Origin: Prevotellaceae bacterium
GTDB taxonomy: Bacteria > Bacteroidota > Bacteroidia > Bacteroidales > UBA932
Reading direction: 5' to 3'
DNA length: 8,452 nt
Assembly: GCA_031254635.1 (NCBI GenBank)
Contig: JAIRUB010000206.1
Coordinates: 1-8,452, forward strand
Positions 1 to 6,501 of the stretch are shown here, one piece after another. Made by a program: the position numbers and the translations under genes. Position 1 is the stretch's first letter; the number at the start of each line of letters is the position of its first letter. Under the pieces are notes generated by a model. It ran no database searches, had not been told where the DNA came from, and was given only the letters and a program-made list of their open reading frames with translations.

Positions 1-163
1 AACCACAATTTTTGCACTCGTAATTTTCCTTGTCTTTTTTCCAATAATGCTCTTTGCTTTGACAGCGAGGGCATTCTACTCCCTGTTGGTCGCGAATAGC
101 TTTCCATTTTGCCTTGCAACTAGACTCATCGGGATATTGTTCTACGAAATTCAATAAATTCAT
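1..163 (-). CDS. IS1595-like transposase, N-terminal part (runs off window)
   Basis: The minus strand reads from an ATG at 163 to the window edge without a stop, giving 54 codons. The product begins MNLLNFVEQYPDESSCKAKW and contains two cysteine pairs, C-P-R-C near residue 33 and C-K-N-C near residue 51, which form a zinc ribbon. This layout (short helical start, then a two-CxxC ribbon) is typical of the N-terminus of IS1595/ISXO2-like transposases, whose DDE-type catalytic domain would lie beyond the edge. A perfect Bacteroidota -7 box lies just upstream. Only one end of the element could be inside the window, so its terminal inverted repeat and target duplication cannot be placed. The family call rests on the zinc-ribbon sequence alone; another zinc-ribbon protein is possible but less likely. 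Confidence 0.75.
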   Translation of the reverse strand, partial: MNLLNFVEQYPDESSCKAKWKAIRDQQGVECPRCQSKEHYWKKDKENYECKNCG

Positions 164-182
164 AACTTTCTGTATTTATCGG

Positions 183-190
183 CAAAGATA
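183..190 (-). promoter_or_regulatory. -7 promoter box for the transposase gene
   Basis: Read on the minus strand this is TATCTTTG, a perfect match to the Bacteroidota housekeeping -7 consensus TAnnTTTG. It sits 20 bases upstream of the transposase ATG, leaving a leader of roughly 12-15 nt. I see no clear TTG/TTTG -33 element at the usual 19-21 bp spacing, so the call rests on the -7 box and its position. Confidence 0.45.
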
Positions 191-265
191 AAAAAATTTA
201 GGCGAAATTACGGATAATCATTTAAATTATTCATAAAATGAATAAACAGTTTTGAAAAATTGTCA

Positions 266-273
266 TACCTTTG
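266..273 (+). promoter_or_regulatory. Plus-strand -7 box (TACCTTTG)
   Basis: This octamer matches TAnnTTTG exactly. A TTTG at 251-254 is only 11 bp upstream, too close to be a normal -33 element. If active, transcription would start near 280 and run into the structured region 280-500, which has no open frame. It could drive a non-coding RNA or a long leader for the downstream precursor gene. Confidence 0.35.
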
Positions 274-419
274 TTTCGTTGGAAGCAGTTAGCAAGGTTA
301 ATTATTTTACCGATGTAACATATTTTAGGTTTTTGTTGTAAGTTTGGCCGGCTTGATAACGAAAGAAGTTTTAAGTTTTGTTGTTAATTACGTATAGTAT
401 CGGATATACTTGAAAAATT

Positions 420-499
420 TAAAAAGCCTTTTCACGAAAGAAAAACCTAAAAACTTTTGGGCAAGAACTATCAGTATTTAACTAAACAGTAAAAAGGCT
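420..499 (-). ncRNA. Candidate ~80-nt small RNA with its own terminator
   Basis: On the minus strand a -7 box (511-504) predicts a transcription start at about 499-497. The predicted transcript begins with AGCCTTTT (499-492). About 60 nt later comes the exact complement AAAAGGCT (432-425), followed at once by a run of T. The 5' end therefore pairs with the 3' end in an 8-bp closing stem that doubles as a U-tailed terminator, an arrangement expected of a discrete small RNA. No open frame lies inside. Weak points are that half of the stem is A-U pairs and the enclosed loop is long. I cannot assign it to a known RNA family. It could instead be the structured leader or end region of the adjacent insertion sequence. 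Confidence 0.35.
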
Positions 500-503
500 C
501 CTG

Positions 504-511
504 CAAAGGTA
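504..511 (-). promoter_or_regulatory. Minus-strand -7 box (TACCTTTG) facing the transposase
   Basis: Read on the minus strand this is TACCTTTG, an exact TAnnTTTG match, preceded by an A/T tract. A TTG at 538-536 is 24 bp upstream, longer than the usual 19-21 bp. The predicted start coincides with the 5' arm of the closing stem of the candidate small RNA, and the promoter points toward the transposase gene about 340 bp away. Confidence 0.4.
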
Positions 512-573
512 CGAAAAAAAAAATTCTGAAATAAACAAGCAAGGGTTGATTATTGAGGCGTGTTTTCAAAATA

Positions 574-604
574 TTGGAATTTAGCACTTTATCTGATATT
601 TTAG
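574..604 (+). promoter_or_regulatory. Likely promoter of the precursor peptide gene
   Basis: TTG at 574-576 is followed after exactly 20 bp by TATTTTAG at 597-604, which matches five of the six fixed positions of the Bacteroidota -7 consensus TAnnTTTG. The spacing is in the normal 19-21 bp range. Transcription would begin near 610, giving a leader of about 84 nt before the ATG at 694. This is the best plus-strand promoter candidate between the insertion sequence and the peptide cluster. Confidence 0.4.
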
Positions 605-693
605 TTGTTAGGCGACACATAACACTAAGTTCTTAAAAAGCAGCGATTGCCGAAAAGCTTTATGAGTAGGCGAAAAAATTAAATTTTTGTATT

Positions 694-870
694 ATGAAAA
701 CGAAAAATCAAATCCAATTTATAGAAATCCCTGAAGAACTGAATGCCATTGATATGAATATGTTGCGTGGTGGCACAACGCCAATTTCTAAAGGATGTGT
801 AAAGTGTGAAAGTTCAAAATGCAATGTTAATAGCAGCGATGGTGAAACTTTAGAATTTCCTGTGTGTTAA
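694..870 (+). CDS. Double-glycine precursor peptide of a radical SAM RiPP-type cluster
   Basis: This is a 58-residue open frame from ATG to TAA. Residues 1-27 form a leader ending in MNMLRGG, with Leu16 at -12, Met21 at -7, Leu24 at -4 and Gly-Gly at -2/-1 relative to the cut, the classical pattern recognised by C39 peptidases. Cleavage after Gly27 would release a 31-residue core with four cysteines (35, 38, 43 and the C-terminal residue 58), lysines at 33, 37 and 42, and no membrane segment. It resembles the small GG-leader natural-product precursors that Bacteroidota encode beside radical SAM maturases. The downstream genes (maturase fragment, PCAT exporter, adaptor) fit that role exactly. 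The activity of the product is unknown: antimicrobial, signalling or other. The modification, if any (thioether, disulfide, other), cannot be read from the sequence. Confidence 0.85.
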   Translation: MKTKNQIQFIEIPEELNAIDMNMLRGGTTPISKGCVKCESSKCNVNSSDGETLEFPVC

Positions 871-876
871 TAATGA

Positions 877-918
877 GGTGGCTGTTTCAAGTAAAATTGA
901 AACAGCCACTATTTTTTT
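877..918 (+). terminator. Strong intrinsic terminator after the precursor gene
   Basis: A perfect 13-bp stem (878-890 with 897-909, plus a G-U pair at 877/910) closes a six-base loop, GTAAAA, and is followed by seven T residues at 912-918. It starts seven bases after the precursor stop codon and ends 17 bases before the maturase fragment. In peptide clusters such a partial stop makes the precursor transcript much more abundant than the processing and export genes. I see no promoter in the 17 bases after it, so the downstream genes probably depend on read-through. Confidence 0.9.
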
Positions 919-935
919 CTTAACGAGTATTAATT

Positions 936-1184
936 ATGAAATTCTCACAATACAACTATTTGTTTAAGTCGGATAAATTTGGTTTCTTATTGTATAATTC
1001 TGAAACCAATTCATTCGCAGAACTGCAGGAAGAACTGTATGAAACGTTACAAAAGATTCAGTCCGGACAATTAACTGCAGATACTCTCCCAGCAGACATT
1101 CTTTCACAATTAGAAAAAGCAAAGGTTTTTACCAATAATGATGACTCTTTTTATCTACAAAAGAAATTTTATTGTATGCAGTAA
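936..1184 (+). pseudogene. Radical SAM peptide maturase, N-terminal fragment only
   Basis: The 82 codons start MKFSQYNYLFKSDKFGFLLY and continue with NSETNSFAELQEELYETL. This is the characteristic lead-in of Bacteroidota radical SAM peptide maturases, where a small N-terminal domain of about 80-100 residues precedes the iron-sulfur motif CxxxCxxC. The frame stops at 1182-1184, before any such motif. The SAM-binding core, the C-terminal SPASM-type auxiliary cluster and roughly 80% of the expected 400-450 residues are absent. From about 1165 on, the DNA instead encodes the barrel protein in another frame, so this is a deletion or fusion rather than a point mutation. The fragment cannot be catalytic. 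Any modification of the precursor would need a maturase encoded elsewhere, or an intact gene if the junction is an assembly artefact. Confidence 0.75.
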
Positions 1185-2833
1185 AAGTAGGAGGCGACTA
1201 TACCCAGTCGCGTATGGGTAGCGGGACTGTATTCGGAGATGGCATTTTTAATACTAAGTATGTGGGCATAACAGCCTATTATGCTTATGAGAATAGGGAC
1301 ATCAGAGTCTTTGAAGATAATACATCCACGCTCCCAATGGGTTGGATGCATACCAATAGTTCCTACAAAATATCCTCTCAAACAAATAAATACCGTGTTT
1401 CCATTGATTTGAAACTTAATCAAAAACATTCATTACAATTGCAAGCAGACGGTTTTGCACTTACCGAGTACGATGATAAAACCGAATATGCACAATTTTC
1501 GCAGGTTACACTGCCTAATTTTTATACTTATTCATTAACAGAATCAAGTCCGTATCAGTTCAACAGTTCACTGAACTATAATTATCAAATTGATTCTATC
1601 GGTCAAAGACTCAAATTTGTAGCCGATTATTGCAAATACAGGAATACCTTTAATCAGCAATTTTACAGCACGCTCGAAGAGGATATGCCGCCCACAAACC
1701 CTTTTATGAACTATAATAATGCTAACAGCACTTTTAATCTCTATACCTTGAGTGCGGGCTATGTTAAACCCTTTCTAAAAAAATGGACATTCGAAACAGG
1801 AGCTAAATATTATGCTATAACCAGTAATAGTCAAACCGATATTTTGGGAAGTACCAACCTCTTGCAAAACACAAGCACCAATGAGCAAAATATTGGCGTA
1901 TATGCATCCTTGTCGGCTGCTTTATCCCCATCAATATACATGACTGCCGGCTTACGGGCAGAAAGAATGAGCCGCGAGTTGGGAAAAAACTCTTTGAAAC
2001 AAATAGACACTTCGCAAATAAATCTATTCTCCAGTTTCCTCATCAACTATAAATCGTCCAATAATTTTTCCATAGGATTTTCGTACTCCGGGCGTATTTC
2101 CAGACCATCCATACGAGCCCTTGACCCTGCTGTTATAGTGGACTCACTGAGTAACCAACAGGGTAACCCCTATTTGGAATCCTCCTTGATTCACTCTTTT
2201 CATCTATCCACCAAATTATACAACTGCTTAACCATTAGACTTGGATACCGATATGTGCTAAACCCTATATATTTTGTAGCCTATAAAGATTTTGATAACC
2301 CACAAGTAACCAACGTGCGTATTGTCAATGGAAAAAATACTGATGTATATACCGCCTCTGTCATATTTGATAAAGACTTGTTTAAATGGTGGAGCGTATC
2401 TTTGTCTGGGTCAATAAGCACTAATAAATACCTCTATTTAGACAAGGATGGAGTGCAGAAAAACAACAACACTCCGCTAACTTATTTTTCGACACAAAAC
2501 AATTTTTCCCTGCCTTGGGGAGTTCTGTTTAATCTTGGGTTCATCTGGTTTAAGGGTAGTTCTGGAAGTATTTATAATGGAGCAAGCAGTAATCTTTTTG
2601 CTTCCATACAAAAGAATTGGTTTAACCAAAAACTTTCGGTTGCACTTTCTGCTAATGATATTCTTCGTCAATATATTACATACGAAACCTCTGTATTAAA
2701 TGGAAACAATCTAAATGTATATGATAGTGACAGCAGGAGCATTACTATCAGCATCTCCTACAAAATAGGACAATCGCTTTACAAGTATGTATCAAAAGCC
2801 GGCAATGAAGAAGAACAGCGAAGAATAAGATAA
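1172..2833 (+). pseudogene. Outer-membrane beta-barrel protein (PF14905-like), 5'-truncated
   Basis: About 553 codons are open, but the only start available is a TTG at 1172 inside the maturase fragment, and the frame is blocked by TGA at 1142. The protein begins abruptly in alternating barrel-strand sequence (VKVGGDYTQSRMGSG) and continues as aromatic-rich strands. It contains the family-typical stretch GRISRPSIRALDP, followed by QQGNPYLESSLIHSF, and ends with a strand ITISISYKIG plus a charged tail NEEEQRRIR. It resembles the C-terminal barrel of the TonB-receptor-like 'outer membrane protein beta-barrel family'. Intact members have a signal peptide, a carboxypeptidase-regulatory-like domain and a plug of roughly 250-300 residues; all are missing. 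Without a signal peptide it could not reach the outer membrane. Such barrels often sit in radical SAM/PCAT peptide clusters. The stop lies 5 bases before the exporter ATG. Confidence 0.75.
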
Positions 2834-2838
2834 CAACT

Positions 2839-5034
2839 ATGAAATTTCCTATAGATCAACAATATGATTCCATGGACTGTGGACCGGCTTGCATACGGAT
2901 GATAGCTATGTATTATGGGAGACAATATCCGTTGGAACAACTACGACATCGCTGTTTTATCAGCAAGGAAGGGGTTTCGCTGTTAGGAATCAGCCAAGCT
3001 GCGGAAGAAATTGGATTCCGTACAGTAGGAGGTAAATTTACCTTTGCACAATTGATAGAGAAAGCGCCGCTGCCTTGTATTGTACATTGGCAACAAAATC
3101 ACTTTGTGGTACTCTATCGTATTCGCAAGCGAAGAAAAAACACTCGTGTTTATATAGCCGACCCGGGAAGAGGACTATTACAATATAGCGAAAAGGAATT
3201 TTGTGATAGTTGGATTAGTACTCGCTCAGGAGGTGAAGAGAAAGGAATAGCGCTCATTTTACAACCTACTGAAATTTTTTATAGACAGGAGGAAGCGGTT
3301 AATACCCGTAGTCGTTTTCGCTTTTTGGGAAACTATTTTTCATCTTATCGCCGACTTTTCGGGCAATTACTGTTGGGCTTGTTGCTCGGTAGCTTGTTGC
3401 AACTTTTTTTCCCTTTCCTTACGCAGGCAATTGTTGACAAGGGTATTGTCAATCAAAATATCAGTTTTATTTACCTTATACTGTTGGCACAACTCATGCT
3501 ATTGTTTGGGCGTACTTCGGTTGATTTTATCCGGCGACGAATTTTGCTTCACATTAGCGCTCGTATCAATATCTCAATGATATCCGACTTCTTTATTAAG
3601 TTGATGAAACTTCCAATGAGTTTTTTTGATACTAAATTGTTGGGGGATATACTACAACGTATTGAAGACCACAGTCGTGTAGAGCGTTTCCTTACAGCTC
3701 AAAGCCTTAATGTCCTTTTTTCGGTTTTTAGTCTTTTTATCTTTGGTATTGTACTGCTACTATACGATTTATATATTTTTGCAGTATTTTTTATTGGTAC
3801 AGTTCTTTATTCCGGATGGATATTCTTTTTCTTGAAACGCAGGCGAGTACTTGATTATCGAGCTTTTGAACAAGAAGGTAAAAACCGCAGCAAAGTGTAT
3901 CAACTTATCAATGGAATGCAGGAAATTAAACTGCAAGGGTGTGAGCAGCGCAAACGATGGGAATGGGAAGATGTGCAGGCTGATTTATTTAAGGTAAATC
4001 TTGACACTCTTTCTTTACAACAGAGCCAAGAGGCAGGGGCAATTGCCATCAATGAGCTAAAAAATATTGTCATTACTATTTTAGCAGCCACATCAGTTAT
4101 TCACGGACAATTGACATTGGGGATGATGCTTTCGATTCAGTATATCATTGGGCAGTTAAATAGCCCTGTAGAACAATTAGTTAATTTTATTTACCAGTGG
4201 CAAGACGTAGGTATTAGCTTGGAGCGTATTAATGAAATACATGTTAAAAAGAATGAAGAAGTGACAAACAAAGGAGCTATATCGCTACGTTATGGTGAAG
4301 ATATTTATATAAAGAATCTCTCGTTTCAATATGAGGGACCCTTTTCTCCAAAAGCATTGAATAATATAAATCTTACTCTTCTCAAGGGGAAAGTGACAGC
4401 CATTGTGGGGGCAAGCGGTAGCGGAAAAACAACGCTTATTAAATTGCTTTTAGGGTACTATCCTCCTACCGAGGGAGAAATTAACATAGTTGATAAAAAT
4501 TTACAGGATATAGATATTCAATGGTGGCGTCGGCAGTGCGGGGTTGTGATGCAAGATGGTTATATTTTTTCTGAATCTATTGCCCGCAACGTGGCAGCGA
4601 GTAGTGAAGATATTGATTTGGAACGGCTGCAAAATGCGGTAACTATCGCCAATAGCAAAGATTTTATTGAAATGCTACCACTTAAATACAATACCGTTAT
4701 CGGTCAAGAAGGACAGGGATTAAGTCAAGGGCAAAAGCAGCGTATTTTGATTGCACGAGCGGTTTACCGCAATCCCCAGTTCATATTTTTAGATGAGGCA
4801 ACCAATGCATTGGATGCAAATAATGAAAGAGTGATTATTGAAAATTTGAATGCGTTCTATCAAGGGCGAACGGTGGTAGTAGTAGCACATCGGTTAAGTA
4901 CTGTAAAAAACGCCGACCAAATAGTTGTCTTAGACAAGGGGGAAATAGTAGAGGTAGGCACTCACGAGGAATTAGCAAAGAACAAAGGAGTTTATTATCA
5001 TTTAGTCAAAAATCAGTTGGAACTTGGAAATTAA
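2839..5034 (+). CDS. C39-peptidase ABC exporter (PCAT) for double-glycine peptides
   Basis: This 731-residue protein is a complete peptidase-containing ABC transporter of the inner membrane. It should cut the leader after Gly-Gly and pump the released peptide out at the cost of ATP. The C39 domain (about 1-150) has the oxyanion Gln8, catalytic Cys14 in DCGPAC, His88 in NHFVV and Asp108 in IADPG. Hydrophobic helices span roughly 168-440. The nucleotide-binding domain carries Walker A GASGSGKT (524-531), Q-loop Gln572, signature LSQGQ (628-632), Walker B FIFLDE (648-653), D-loop ALD (657-659) and H-loop His684, so every catalytic element is present. It starts 5 bases after the barrel fragment stop and is followed 26 bases later by the adaptor gene, indicating one operon. 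The natural substrate is most probably the 58-residue peptide encoded at 694-870. Confidence 0.95.
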   Translation: MKFPIDQQYDSMDCGPACIRMIAMYYGRQYPLEQLRHRCFISKEGVSLLGISQAAEEIGFRTVGGKFTFAQLIEKAPLPCIVHWQQNHFVVLYRIRKRRKNTRVYIADPGRGLLQYSEKEFCDSWISTRSGGEEKGIALILQPTEIFYRQEEAVNTRSRFRFLGNYFSSYRRLFGQLLLGLLLGSLLQLFFPFLTQAIVDKGIVNQNISFIYLILLAQLMLLFGRTSVDFIRRRILLHISARINISMISDFFIKLMKLPMSFFDTKLLGDILQRIEDHSRVERFLTAQSLNVLFSVFSLFIFGIVLLLYDLYIFAVFFIGTVLYSGWIFFFLKRRRVLDYRAFEQEGKNRSKVYQLINGMQEIKLQGCEQRKRWEWEDVQADLFKVNLDTLSLQQSQEAGAIAINELKNIVITILAATSVIHGQLTLGMMLSIQYIIGQLNSPVEQLVNFIYQWQDVGISLERINEIHVKKNEEVTNKGAISLRYGEDIYIKNLSFQYEGPFSPKALNNINLTLLKGKVTAIVGASGSGKTTLIKLLLGYYPPTEGEINIVDKNLQDIDIQWWRRQCGVVMQDGYIFSESIARNVAASSEDIDLERLQNAVTIANSKDFIEMLPLKYNTVIGQEGQGLSQGQKQRILIARAVYRNPQFIFLDEATNALDANNERVIIENLNAFYQGRTVVVVAHRLSTVKNADQIVVLDKGEIVEVGTHEELAKNKGVYYHLVKNQLELGN

Positions 5035-5060
5035 AATCATTATTTGTAAATTATCATAAT

Positions 5061-5558
5061 ATGGATTCTATAGAATTAAGAAGTGAAAAAGTACGGTCTA
5101 TCATAGGAAAAATACCTTCTATAGTCGTACGTAGTGGTATTAGCATTTTGTTTGCCGTGTTTCTTCTATTGCTTATCGGGAGTTATTCTTTCCCTTATAC
5201 CGAAACAATTCAAGTACCGGCGCAAATTATTCCATCGGGAGATTCTTCTTATAGCGCTCAACTTGAAATTCCAATTGCTTTACAGTCGAAAATAGAGCAA
5301 GGTTTACCTGTTATGATTGAAGTAGAAGGATATACAAAAAATAAATATGGACAACTATTTGGGAATATCGAACAACAAGATTCTACATACATCATAAAAG
5401 AAACCCACAAATACTTAATCGCCAAAGTGAATTTGGAAGATAATCTTTGTTTATCCGGAGGTAAAGTCATTACTTACTATCCCTCTATGCAAGGAAAGGC
5501 TACTATTTTGCTAAAAAAAGAACGTTTGCTCAAGGTCATTTTCGGATGTCTGAGTTAG
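5061..5558 (+). CDS. Short HlyD-like membrane-fusion protein of the peptide exporter
   Basis: This 165-residue protein begins MDSIELRSEKVRSIIGKIPS, the standard opening of Bacteroidota HlyD-type adaptors. One transmembrane helix follows (about 25-43), then a periplasmic beta-rich part. The C-terminal half (about 68-160) matches the end of full-length adaptors: GLPVMIEVEGY, a GQLFGNI strand, the YYPSMQGKATILL segment and the closing KKERLLKVIFG helix. Ordinary family members have 280-450 residues, with a lipoyl domain and long coiled-coil hairpin between the TM helix and this beta domain. Here that middle is absent, with only about 25 residues linking the two parts. There is no frame break, and both ends are conserved, so it may be a genuine compact adaptor rather than debris. 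It ends 10 bases from the convergent AMP nucleosidase gene, with no obvious terminator. Confidence 0.8.
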   Translation: MDSIELRSEKVRSIIGKIPSIVVRSGISILFAVFLLLLIGSYSFPYTETIQVPAQIIPSGDSSYSAQLEIPIALQSKIEQGLPVMIEVEGYTKNKYGQLFGNIEQQDSTYIIKETHKYLIAKVNLEDNLCLSGGKVITYYPSMQGKATILLKKERLLKVIFGCLS

Positions 5559-5568
5559 TTCCCTGCTA

Positions 5569-6342
5569 CTAAAAGCGCAGATGTTTTACTGTAGTGCCTT
5601 CCCGCTGAATCAATTTTAACGCTTCAACCCCTATCATAATATGGTCGTCGACAAAATCGGTGGTTACCAATTTATCGCTTTCGGCGGTCTTTATTCCCGA
5701 TGAAATCATCGGCTTATCAGATGCCAGAAGTAGAGCGCCGGTGGTGATGCCATTATAAAACCCAACGGAAAACAAGGTAGCCGTTTCCATATCAATAGCC
5801 AAACAACGAATACTGCGTAGGTAATTCTTAAACCCATCATCGTGTTCCCAAACCCTACGGTTAGTAGTATAGACCGTACCTGTCCAGTAGTCATGACCGG
5901 CATTACGCACAGCAGTGGATACAGCGCGTTGTAACATAAAGGCCGGCAGCGCCGGCACCTCCGGAGGAAAATAGTCGTTCGAGGTACCCTCGCCCCTAAG
6001 TGCAGCAATGGGTAGAATAAAGTCGCCCACCTCGTGGGCTTGTTTCAATACGCCGCATTTCCCCAGAAAAAGCACCGCTTTCGGAGACACAGCGGATAAC
6101 ACGTCCATTATAAGTGCCGCATTCGGGCTTCCCATACCGAAATGAATCATCGTAATGCCATCGGCGGTAGCGCAGGGCATATTGGCATCCCAATCGGGCG
6201 AATCGGTCTTCATTTTTTTGCAAAACAGATTCAAGTAGTGCTTGAAATTAGTGAGCAGAATCAATTTCCCGAAATTCTCTAATTGCTCACCCGTGTAGCG
6301 GGTTAACCAGTTTTCTACTATGTCGGATTTTGTTTTTAGCAT
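5569..6342 (-). CDS. amn: AMP nucleosidase, short Bacteroidota form
   Basis: This cytosolic enzyme of 257 residues hydrolyses AMP to adenine and ribose 5-phosphate (EC 3.2.2.4) and balances adenylate pools and purine salvage. It has the nucleoside-phosphorylase fold signatures HFGMGSPNAAL (around 67-77), FLGKCGVL (92-99), the catalytic-site segment AIDMETATLFSVG (182-194) and LASDKPM (206-212). The E. coli enzyme has about 480 residues because of an extra N-terminal regulatory domain. The form here lacks that domain and matches the length usual in Bacteroidota. The start at 6342 is the only ATG at the beginning of the conserved region and lies just downstream of an A-rich tandem octamer leader. 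It reads in the same direction as the dipeptidase gene upstream but is separated by about 196 bp, so it is probably transcribed separately. Confidence 0.9.
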   Translation of the reverse strand: MLKTKSDIVENWLTRYTGEQLENFGKLILLTNFKHYLNLFCKKMKTDSPDWDANMPCATADGITMIHFGMGSPNAALIMDVLSAVSPKAVLFLGKCGVLKQAHEVGDFILPIAALRGEGTSNDYFPPEVPALPAFMLQRAVSTAVRNAGHDYWTGTVYTTNRRVWEHDDGFKNYLRSIRCLAIDMETATLFSVGFYNGITTGALLLASDKPMISSGIKTAESDKLVTTDFVDDHIMIGVEALKLIQREGTTVKHLRF

Positions 6343-6354
6343 AAATATATGATT

Positions 6355-6378
6355 GGTTATTTGTTTATTTGTTTAAAT
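6355..6378 (-). repeat. Tandem octamers in the leader of the AMP nucleosidase gene
   Basis: Three adjoining 8-base units (GGTTATTT, GTTTATTT, GTTTAAAT on the plus strand) lie 13-36 bases upstream of the start codon. In the gene's own sense they read as an A-rich AAATAAAC-type array. The position and unit match those upstream of the dipeptidase gene. Confidence 0.6.
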
Positions 6379-6422
6379 GGTATCAAGTATCAGGATTTGA
6401 GATATGTGGTTCATTGAATCTT

Positions 6423-6443
6423 AAATTTTTAAATTTTTAAATT
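6423..6443. repeat. AAATTTTT tandem repeat
   Basis: The unit AAATTTTT occurs twice head-to-tail (6423-6430 and 6431-6438), followed by a partial copy. The sequence is almost self-complementary, so it could form a weak AT stem on either strand or act as a flexible spacer. Confidence 0.55.
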
Positions 6444-6501
6444 GGTATTAAGATATGCGGCTATCAATTATTCAGTTATTCACCTTGTACTTTTCACCCT
6501 T

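Larger units (their letters stand above)
164..693. other. 530-bp non-coding region with promoters and inverted repeats
   Basis: No reading frame with a plausible start longer than a few codons is visible here on either strand. The stretch is AT-rich. It contains -7-like boxes at 183-190 (minus), 266-273 (plus), 504-511 (minus) and 597-604 (plus). It also contains three perfect inverted-repeat pairs: 274-280 with 358-364 (7 bp), 323-334 with 441-452 (12 bp) and 425-432 with 492-499 (8 bp). I looked for hallmark sequences of RNase P RNA, tmRNA and SRP RNA and found none. Part of it must be the end of the neighbouring insertion sequence and part the leader of the precursor peptide gene, but I cannot place the boundary. 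Confidence 0.7.

Noticed and set aside
274..500. A standard housekeeping RNA (RNase P, tmRNA, SRP RNA) or CRISPR array in the left non-coding region
   Set aside because: None of the conserved core sequences is present and there are no regularly spaced repeats; 6S RNA cannot be excluded but has no specific support.
199..675. TAGGCGAAA occurs at 199-207 and 667-675, with TAGGCGA at 609-615
   Set aside because: Nine bases repeated in AT-rich DNA without regular spacing or a shared context; could mark element ends but is not enough to call.
694..870. Classic lanthipeptide or pediocin-type bacteriocin for the small peptide
   Set aside because: There is no LanM/LanB-like gene and no YGNGV-type motif; the adjacent radical SAM fragment and leader type point to a radical SAM-associated peptide.
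1172..1184. Overlap of the maturase fragment stop with a TTG start for the barrel frame, as a translational coupling or programmed frameshift
   Set aside because: Neither side is a complete protein, the barrel part would lack a signal peptide, and no slippery sequence is evident; a deletion or chimera explains it better.
5706..6223. Two alternative minus-strand frames within the AMP nucleosidase gene
   Set aside because: They overlap a complete conserved enzyme in another frame and have cysteine/arginine-rich, non-protein-like composition.
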